A stretch of DNA of 64,000 nucleotides from the NCBI RefSeq assembly GCF_964340395.1, contig NC_135553.1:992001-1056000 (forward strand), given 5' to 3'. The stretch comes from Glandiceps talaboti. Its lineage: Eukaryota > Hemichordata > Enteropneusta > Spengelidae. The translations under genes were made by a program, and so were the position numbers. Of this stretch, positions 31,501 through 41,600 are shown in pieces; position 1 is the stretch's first letter; each line of letters opens with the position of its first letter. The notes beneath the pieces are model-generated. The model was not told the origin of the DNA and did not search any database. It saw only the letters and a list, made by a program, of their open reading frames with translations.

Positions 31501-32457
31501 TATCTTAGTTTAGAATATGCAGTTTCTTATTGGTGTCTGAGTGGTTGTATCAGTGAACGGTGACTTGTAATGGGCTGTATTAAATTGCAATATAATCCAG
31601 TCTAACTGTAAGTATTTTACCATTGAAGACATGCAGATCCTTATCAATATACATGATATCTCCACATTTGTACCCTTTGTTTCATTTGATCTTGTCTAGG
31701 CCCTGGTGGATATGAACTCAAGAATGGAAGTAATGCAGCAGAAACTAGACACATCAAACTCTACTCTACTCTACTCTACTCTACTCAGGGAGTGTCTGAA
31801 TATATTATACCACACTATGTATCTAAGCTTGATTTTAACATTAATACCTTCTCTGGGAATTGAACCAGATTTTAACATTAATACCTTCCCTGGGAATTGA
31901 ACCTGCACCCATTTAGGCTTCAGCCTTGAAATCCAGATTTTTAACCACTACACCTCTTGGATCTTGTGATTACCTATGTTATATTAACTGTTTATATCTT
32001 AATAATCAATGACCCCCCACATTGATAAATAGCTGTTTCTTTACTTGTCATACTGTTTGTTTGGTATTTCTTTTTGTATCATATTGTTTGTTTGTTATTT
32101 CTTTACTCACATTGTTCGGTGTTTCTTTACTTGTCATTGTTTTAGTGTTTCTTGTCATATTGTTTGTTTAGTTATTTACTTTGTCATATTGTTTGTTCAG
32201 CTTTCTTTACGTGATAGATAATGAACGAGTTTGATTGATTATGCGTTATAACACGAGGGGGCGTAGCCCCGAGTGTTTGACGCATAATCAACCAAACAAG
32301 TTCATTATCTCACTTATCACCACGGCGATAACAATAGAATTTGCATGTATTCTTTTTTATGAATAGACATACTAACAGGAATGGAGACACTAGCAACAGC
32401 CAACAACACCTAAATTTACTTTCTGCACTTCTCAACATCTTACCGGCTACTTTGTAA
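28600..32457 (+). CDS. Coiled-coil protein of unknown family, 5 or more exons
   Basis: Candidate exons: 28600-28730 (MATSSSAALNTGTSMKGNES..., basic Ser-rich, ending DYGEQIRQLE), 29485-29600 (GGGDNAIGKQ to SDMKEQ), 29984-30093 (STEICEQQRRHFRHAIEELQ to SVLDL), 31700-31791 (ALVDMNSRMEVMQQKLDTSN then STLLYSTLL) and a terminal exon 32367-32457 (ends LLSALLNILPATL, TAA). Heptad-like charged and Leu-rich sequence suggests coiled coil. Exons 29485 to 29984 and 31700 to 32367 are phase-compatible. The 28730-29485 join is not, so a small exon is probably missing; 30093-31700 needs one too (31449-31485 would fit the phase, with a weak donor). The ATG is in good context (CAAAATGG). AATAAA lies at 32687. 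I do not recognise the family; the gene is likely but the model is incomplete. Confidence 0.55.
30364..31345 (+). repeat. 26-bp minisatellite, about 38 copies, intron of the coiled-coil gene
   Basis: Head-to-tail units reading CAAGTGAACTAATTGTATGT then CAACTT. Variation is confined mostly to GTG/GTA and TGTA/TGCA/TATA, with one shortened unit near 31120. Confidence 0.97.
31819..31965 (-). mobile_element. tRNA-derived SINE-like sequence with A and B boxes
   Basis: On the minus strand, GGTGTAGTGGTTAA (31954-31941) resembles a pol III A box. GGTTCAATTCC (31903-31893) matches the B-box consensus GGTTCRANTCC at every position, about 40 bp downstream. A 37-bp direct duplication follows (GATTTTAACATTAATACCTT, then TGGGAATTGAACC, twice on the plus strand). 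It lies between the last two proposed exons of the coiled-coil gene. No full tRNA cloverleaf is evident, so I prefer SINE to tRNA gene. Confidence 0.55.
32211..32320. repeat. Large near-perfect palindrome (foldback element)
   Basis: Arms of about 45 bp: GATAATGAACGAGTTTG ... TTGATTATGCGT on the left, ACGCATAATCAACCAAACAAG ending TTCATTATC on the right. The centre ACACGAGG..GGGGCGTAGCCCCGAGTGT is itself self-complementary. This would form a long hairpin. It could be a MITE-like foldback element; no coding capacity. Confidence 0.85.
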
Positions 32458-33666
32458 GTAATTCTCCATTAACCCGTGTATGCCTTTACACTTACTTTTG
32501 AACCTCTTTTACAAATCACTGAGTCACACCCCCTAATCACCCGTTACGTCCCCTCGATCTTTTGTGACCATGGACAAGGAAATATGTATCAACTCATGGG
32601 TTGATTATAAATATTGGTGATTTGTTTTGTTAACTTATGAAACTGATTAAAGAAGTCATGATTATGGGCCACTTAGGAATACAACGAATAAAAAAAGACA
32701 CTGTAAATGTATTCAATAATTAATTGTAGGTCAATGCTATTGTTACAGTAGCACCACAGCACATTTTCATCTCGGCATTCGTCTTGGACAGTAACGAATA
32801 AATCACAAAAACTTATCTCAAGCATACCAATAGACAATCATATATCACTTTTATGTTGTAATTTCTTTATTAAAATGGCTAAAAATATAACTTACAAGAA
32901 GGTTAAAAAGTCACTAGATATTTATCAAAAATATTTACAGACATAAGTATAAATTTACACTTTCACCAAGCGAGGCAAATTGGCGTAGGCTACATAGCAT
33001 ATGTATCGATTTGCAGTATGTATCGAGTCCAGTGAAGACATTGCGAGTCATCTGCGAATACTATAACGTCACAGTAAGTAGCGGCCGTGGAAAGGTAGCA
33101 GTTATCAAAGAATGTGTGTGTGTAAGCTCACATTGGATCACCCCTCCATACACATATATCGATCCCGCATACTATAAAAGTTGGGATACTGTAAAAACAG
33201 AGAAGTACGAAAAATATAGTCCCAGTCAGAAAGAACGACTACCGTTGTCGTCATATTTCTCGTGAAGGCAGTATAGGTGGCACAACACAGAGGTGCCATA
33301 ATGCTTTATTATTGAATGCAATGTCATACCCTCCTTGTTTGAATCGAAAGAAGTCATTATAGTACATGTCAGTTTATTAACCCAGAAACAATGACATCCA
33401 AGTCACGATGCACTCTTGTTTGCAAATGAGAGAAATATGGAGTTTTCCTTTCAATTAGCGGATGTTTTGATATAAAACGATTGTCGTTAGTGTTGAATAT
33501 TTCTCTTAGCGTTTGAGGCAACACAGAAACCTGGACTTAATCCCGAGTTAGCAGTACAGTCACCAGACATCATGTTGGGCCTGAAGCCCAGCCTGAAGGC
33601 GTACTCAAGCAGAGGTATTCATAGTTTTTGATAAAATACTTGTATTCCCTGATCATTTGTGCTTGA
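32458..33666. other. Intergenic between convergent coiled-coil and MOLO1-like genes
   Basis: Contains the likely 3' UTRs: AATAAA at 32687-32692 (plus) and AATAAA on the minus strand at 33310-33305. The frame at 33011-33265 has no supporting features. Confidence 0.55.
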
Positions 33667-35163
33667 TCATGTCCATACAATGCCCGACCCACTGCTAATG
33701 CCACATACCGCATTCTGTTTTCTGAGCAACCACAACGTTCCAACGATTGCCACAAAATTTATCGCCGCAACAAGGGCTAGTAATACCAGCGCCCCCAACG
33801 GCTGGAACAGAAAAAGTTTAAATCCTTCTAGCAGTCTCCTATTTTTGTAGTCCAGCTTGTAGCACACGTCATGTGATTTACAACCTCGTACGTAAACGTT
33901 ACAAAGGATTTGAATGAAAAACGCCAACGCGATAAAATCCAAAATAGACAGAGGTCCGATCAACATCAACCCAAGGTCCACAGCTTCGTCATATGTTAGC
34001 CCAAGGGTCAAAAAGGTATATGAAGTTTGAGGACCACTTTGTAATATTTCATTCCAATTGTTTATAATATGCTTCAAAGCAAGAAAATAATCTCGATCAG
34101 ACAAGTATCCTCTTGAATTCCATAATTCCACTTTTGCTTTTTTGTCACTCAAAATTTCACAGATTTCTTCGCCAGTGCTGATGTAAATCTGCAAAAGAAA
34201 TTATTACAATCTGATTAGTTTTTTTATGCAGATTTTTTAGTCACCTTATAAAACATACATAAATCGAAAACCTCAATGTATATGTGTAGAGGTAGGTACG
34301 TATGAAATAGAAAGTAAATATATTATCCTTGAGTGATATATTGATGATTGAGACGATGGCGAGTAACAGTGATTCTTACAGTGTGAACGAAACTATGTAA
34401 TACAAGGGATCGGTAAAATTATAGTGCATCCACAGATGAAACGTTAGGCCTTTTTTGGCTTTGATAATAACAAAACCGTTTTCCGTTTTGGATCCGACGC
34501 GTAGTTCTCGCGATAATAAACTGTTTCAATCGCAAACAAATAGTTCTCCTACATATTTCAACCCCCAGTCCTCAAAGCCACACTCATAGACTACTCCACA
34601 CTGTTCTCCTTTATCAAGTGATACCATGTATTTTTGTAAGTAATTGGCAATTTTTTACTAAATGTATATTTGGATATTTGAGGGGGGAAATGTCTCAGTT
34701 GCAGCTACTGACATGTAAGCCATCGTATACGCAACGACGTCGCTGTTGTTGATACAAGTTCTTGCAATAGCGCCCTCACAGGTAGTTCACACAGACAATG
34801 GTTCAGACAGTATTTGTATCTGCGCAGTTACAATGTGGATGGATTGACGCTTGTATGCACAATAGTAATGTTTCCGGTATTTTTATATTCAAATTCATAG
34901 GTTTTAACTGGTATGAATAAATCAAGTGTAAACATCTGATGACACGTTTGGCTATAAATGTATATACAAGAAGAGTTACATGTAAGAAACCTACCACTTT
35001 GTCTTTCGCAGATAGCAAGAGAACAGCATCGTTGCCACAAGCTCCAAGCTGCCATGCCCTTCTTCTCAAATATTTTGACCAAAGACTGGCTTCTTTTAAA
35101 ATTTCGTATTTTTCTGGAGATTCTCTGCAAACCAATCAAAACACAGCATCATAAATAGTGACG

Positions 35164-35215
<52 letters not shown>

Positions 35216-35588
35216 GTGTGTGTGTGTGTGTGAATATACAGTTGCATTCTTTGATTTTCCAAATAAATAATGAAAATCTGTTCCCTTCAAAAAAATCCAA
35301 ATATAAGTTGACCAGAGGTTTAATTACTGACAAAATCATGCAATAATTTACAAACAAAGTTTTAATTTATTGTATTTTATGCCCTATTTCAAATTTAAGC
35401 TTAGCTTTTTTTCTGCATATTACACAATAAATTGATACTTTTAAAGTTCAATGTACAGGTAATTGGGAATGCAATGACCTTGAACCATTCTTATTCAGAG
35501 ATGTGTTTGTCATAATCGTGGTCGTCGTCATCGTCACAGCAGCCGCCTGCGCCGCAGCCACCACCACCACACCATCACCACCACCACC

Positions 35589-35619
<31 letters not shown>

Positions 35620-38600
35620 TTGATCCTCCTCAAATCGTGCTAGATTTATATAATGAATTTATCAATATAAGTTTACTGTAAATTATGATAATCATGAAGC
35701 ATAGACAATATACAGTATACTAATATGATAACCTGTACCTAAAATGAAGAGTGATACTATTAAGTGGAGAACGTGTCACCATTTAATACGTTTGTATGTT
35801 TCATCTAATCAAGCGATTTCTTTTTCTGTGTTTCTTTTGTTATATTTACTGTCCCTTTTTCATTATTTTTCGGAGTGAATACAAAACATCTGATGGACTT
35901 GATCATGACAGCCATCATTGGTTTCTTATTGTACGTACAAGTCAGTCTCAAAGACGCCGCCATAGTAAGTAATCGGTCTATACACCTGTTAACCACACTA
36001 GCTCTGAATGTGTTATCGTTGTTTTTGTTTACATATGTGTTTTATTTCAAGTCATAGTACCTTATCGGCATTACAATTGATGCATGATGAAGCAGAAAAC
36101 AGTCGTCAGCTATTCGACTTTAAGTGTCTAAAAGTCAAGTAAAGTGTAGATCGTGATTTAATACCAGGTATAGTGAAAATAAGAAGTCATACTATAGCCT
36201 CTAGATATTGTTGTGAAAACGCTTTCCTGTAATTTGATACCTCTAGCATGACTAGTGTAAGCATATGATATATACGGTTGTGAAGCAACATGCTCATAAA
36301 CATAAAATACGAAAAAAAGCAAATCTGCCCATAGTTGGAATCACTATCTCATTACCTCACTCAATTAGAACCATAAAGGTCAATTCCATTCTCAATTTGT
36401 TATTCTTACACATTCTCCTTAATGGGTTGTCTTATATAGTTACAAGGATAAATCCATTAACTTGAGGTTACTGTCGGACTTGTATATCGTGCCGGGATAT
36501 CGCAGGAACGAAACAGACACATCTGTCGCATTACTACCCGTGGTACAGATATGTGGACCCGAGAGAGTCGAGGGTTAAGGTCGTCGATCTCGTAACTCTA
36601 GCTGAAATAATGACGTGCTATTTTATGTAATAACGGAACGTAAGTTCCCCTCTTTGTCTGGTGCATGCAACTGTTCTGAGTAAATTAAAAAGCCATTAAT
36701 AATGTAGATATACGTCGCACCTCTCCACCAAACACAGTAAGTTTATTTATTCCAGCATTTTGGTGCAGTCTAACTATATTAGCTGTAACTTATGAGTCGT
36801 TATCACAATAGTAAGTCTATGTATGAAAGGGCAGTATTGTAATCTACTAGAAAATTACATGTTTTAACGTAATATTTGCAAACTCTGTGTGCTCCTAAAT
36901 ATGTTCACGCTATGTTTTTGAAGTTCACAAATGACATGTTTATACCATTTCAAATTATACACAACACAATCCCGTAAGCTTATATTAGGTAATTTTTACC
37001 TTTTTAGATTCAATTTCAGTTTGCTGCCAATATGGTTGCTTCACAATGTGAAAAATGTATATATGTATTAAGATAGGATAGTTTATCTTCATTTGTACAG
37101 GTCATGCACTACAGCACAGACAAGATACTTACAAAAATTGCCAATTACTTACAAAAAATACATTGTATCTGATAATTAGTTGGCTGTGACTAAAGTAACG
37201 CCTGCGCACATGGTACATTATTTATGATCATGACAACAGCAAGTTTGGACCATTAGCACGTTTTCGACATTTGAACCTCGATTGCTGTTACTGGAAAGTA
37301 CATTAAACTTATCATTATAATAATCTATAAATGCACGACACTATTTCAAAACATTACTCTAAAATAAGCCAAAATTCCATCTACCTGTCAGTCATATCAC
37401 ACTAATTGATGGGTCAATTTAAATTATGGAGATTACAAATTTTCTCAATTTAAATATTTATTGCGATAGTGTATGCAAGTAGATTGATGCTATATAAATA
37501 TTATGGGATAGTGTATGCGAGTAGATTGGTGCTATGTGAATATTATGGGATTGTTTTGTCTACGTCACGGTATTGGGTAAAATATGGCTCACCTTTTCCC
37601 AAAACCAAACGTGTGACAATTATGAAAATGATTTATGGTCCAATTTAAATGGTCTGCAATGTTCTAACCCAGTCTATCACTTTATATTCAATGCATAGTT
37701 TATTGGTCTAATATACTACTATGATACAGTATACATATACTTCCTGTAATTTCATCTTCAGTATATGTATGTATGAAAGGTTTGAACCATAACAAGACTA
37801 GTTTCGCACCTCAGTGGGATTTCTGCCATTCTAACCATTCAAAGGTTAATACTGGTATCTGACAGTGTTTGTATTCAGTGTCTGACCTGTACCAAACTTT
37901 ATGAACTTCTTTTGACCTTAATCATCACATCATGTGACACAAGGGTATATCATATCGTTGCTATGACAACTTATTAGTGTCCTTGGGCATGACAATTCGT
38001 TTAGTATCCTTGAACATAAATCAAAATTTTGAAATTTAGAATTTACATCCAGACTGATACCAGCAGGGTTCAATCGAACCTACATACTACTAATATCGTC
38101 GTCTGCACATAATAGCACGTTCCCGCCTAAATAATGTAAACGAAATAATTTGGTTTTTTAGTCTAAAATTAAGACAATAATTACATTAAGGTAAAAACTC
38201 ATTAAATAACAAGGTTTTCCTATTTTTTCATTTATTCATTGTCACAGTGTTCAGGGGATAAAATGTCTGATATAAATTACGCTATTTAATTCATACATTA
38301 ACACAGTATTTTACACCAATTTGTTAAGTTAAGAATTCGTGCAATTTAAGCTATTTTGTAATCTCGTATTGAAATATCACTGAGTAAAAAGTGGACGCCA
38401 TAAGGTCTCTTCATAATATGACGTGTTGTGACATTTACCCTTAATATGAATAAGTGCTGACATGTGTTTTAGAATGATCCATACGACGTGTCAAACATTA
38501 CCACATAATATCATAAACGTCTAAAATCCCAGAAACCTACCTAAGTCTGGGTCAAAGTTCACGTCACATATCTGAACGTGACAAAGTAAATGGACACTGT

Positions 38601-41600
38601 TTTCCTGTCGGTATACTTGTGTTTAATTAAATATACAATTTTTAAAATTAAATATACCAATTTCAATATGAAGTGTTGTATTAAACTCGACGTGGAACAG
38701 TATAATAGCGGGTCTGAATCAGCACCGCGTATAACAAAACTGTCCGCTTCAAAAATTGTTATAAGTTTACGATTTTCACGACCAAAACATTCCCTTTTGT
38801 ATCAAGTTCCTAATTTTCACATCAGGAAATAGTGGATGTTTCTGAATAAAACATTACGGTAGACAACCAAAAAAGGCAGGTATCCCATTAGTCACGAAGT
38901 TAAGACTGGTCACCTCTATATTTTAGACTTGAGCCGTAAAATTAGTTAATTCGAAATGTGCGAGTGTCTCGTAATACCTTTTCTTTGCCCAAGGGAAGGA
39001 TGTAATCTTTTTAGATATATTGTACTTACTGTTTACGTCTCGAGTGTGTGACTAAAGTCTTTGGCAATGTATTATACCCTACATATTACCTTACATTACT
39101 GTAGTATTACATTTGGCCTCGACACATTCCGTCACATTTTGATGACAACGGGTAATCGGCATACCTAGCATAGTAATAAACCAGGCAGTACAAACTTTTA
39201 TGATGGATCTAAGTCCATAGAGTCAGTGCCCTCCCCTACTTCGGAGGTAGTTTTTACAAAGTCATCGAGACTACAGATTGTTTTGGATAGTACTTCTCGT
39301 CGCCAATTAGGGCTAAGCCTCTTTGCGTTCGACGCTTGGGTGCACATATAACTGCCCACTAACAATTAGACATTAGATAACCCTCTTTTGTGTTCTTTTT
39401 GTAAAGATTCAATAGTTCTTAGTTGGTGGTTTAGGTGGCCGATGACAAATAATTCCTAATGTTCACGTACGTGTTTTTCTTTAACGTATGAATGCATGTC
39501 AGTGTATATGTTCTGACCTGGTCTTCCCTACTTCACTATTACACGTTAATACATTTATCATAGCATAACGAGACTCACTATTTCATTACATGAACGGCCA
39601 CCATCATTACCATGCGTCAATAAATCGACCGTGGTTAGAAAAGTCATTCACGTGACTAAAATAAAGGAATCCGGTAAAAGAAAGGCTTGCAAAACATGAA
39701 ACCAGTGAATCTAATGTACCGTTTGTTTTCGGTTTAAATCCGAAATTAATGAAATAGTCGCCGTGGGCAGACATATGAGAATCGATAAAGTAACCCAACC
39801 AGTAAGAACGCGATCCGGTGATTTCATTGTTATTTTACCAGTCACTATAACTAGCTACACGAATATCTAAACTTAGATATGGCTGCATTTAATTGTAATA
39901 ACAGATGGCAATCTCTATAAATATGATACATTTATGACAGGACAGCCCTTTACGGCAGGACAGTCCTTTACGCTATTAAGTGCTATGGTCGCTGTACGGT
40001 TTGGGTTTGTTGTTGTCTATTTGTGTCACAAATGTAATACTTAACATCGGGCGTCAGTGCTATAGGCATTTAAAGGGGGCTATTTGTCTTAATGTCTATT
40101 CTGTCATAACATACATGTAGACTTATCATTGGATTTCAGGTATACTTTTGTACACTCACGGTAATAACCATTATATTATGGTTATAATTCACATTCAGTG
40201 CAATATCAGTATATGTTTGTACAGTATACATTTTAATACTGTAACTTTGCAATAGCAGCCATACCTCTTATTCATGAACGCTGTCACAAAATTTCATAAC
40301 TGTCAGATGTGAACTCGCCATAATCAGTCTTTATTTGGAGAGTTTAACTGGCATCTAAAAGTCATTGTTCAGAAAATGCTAACTTAAAAAATACAATCTT
40401 ACAGTATGATCATTCCGAACAGAGTGGACCGTTTCTATGGAAACGGCTATGTCTAGCAGACACTTGAGTTAACTCCAGTGACTCACTGGGACTGTGTATG
40501 ACAGCTACGTGCATTGTGTTTATCCTATAAGTACTCTACTATTTCTCTCAATTGGCGTTCAATTGGGCTACTGTCGGTGGGTACTGTTTTACTTCTTCTA
40601 TTTTTCCCTTTCTCTGTCTTTAAAAAAAAATATGTGCACGTGTCCAGCGAAGAATAAACATTTTATTTATTACTGTTTCTATGGAAACATTACATTTTAT
40701 TCCTGGTTAGAGTTATTTGATGCGGTGATTTTGGCACAAACGCACGCCAATCGACTTCATTACTTACATTATTTGTACACCAGTAATTCTATTTTACGAT
40801 AACTCCCGAATTCAAACCGTGTCCCATATAACATGCAGCAACAATGTCTCTTGTTTGTCGGTCAACGTCTACATTTTTTACAACGCAGTGACACTACCGT
40901 TTTTTGTAAAGTGCAATCCTCATAAAGCAGTAGCCTTGTTTATCCCAAAGTGTCCGTTTAGAAGCGAGTACATATATCTCCTCAAATCATCTCTAGATCT
41001 TTACATGGACTTGACTCGAGTGTTGACCCAAACGTCTGACAGCAACCTATTTGGAGACACAATGTCCTGTCAAAAACAGACACGACCACTTTCTGTGTGT
41101 CCTGATTTTGCAGACGAGCAATTTTGTCTGTTGAAACATCGCCCTTGATTATTCGACTTACATTGTGCACACTTGTCAAGATCGTAAAAGGTGGCCGTAC
41201 CATCACAATGTGATCAATCTCTGACATTTTGTGACCTGGTCTCAGTACTTCAACCAATGCAATCAATCACTCTTTTCACTCCATCGAGCTCTATCTTTAA
41301 ACATTGTCTTTTACTGTTGGAAAGTTCAATGGTTTTCCGACACACTGGGTGATTGAAATCACATAATTACAGTAACTCGGGGACACCTACGATTGAAAAT
41401 GCAAATAGCAGTCCCGTAAATCCTGTATTTAAAATGTAGTACACAAGAAAAGTGTTTTACTGCGCTCTTTTTCACACAGTGAAAGGTAACCTTGCTTGTA
41501 CGTAGAACTATTACTCATACTGTTATTATGCCTTATGTAGGCGTACGGTGTCTACATACGGGGTCTACATACGTACACACTTCAACGACACAATAGTACT

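Noticed and set aside
31841-31965. A functional tRNA gene
   Set aside because: A and B boxes are present but I could not fold a cloverleaf with acceptor stem and anticodon; SINE remnant preferred.
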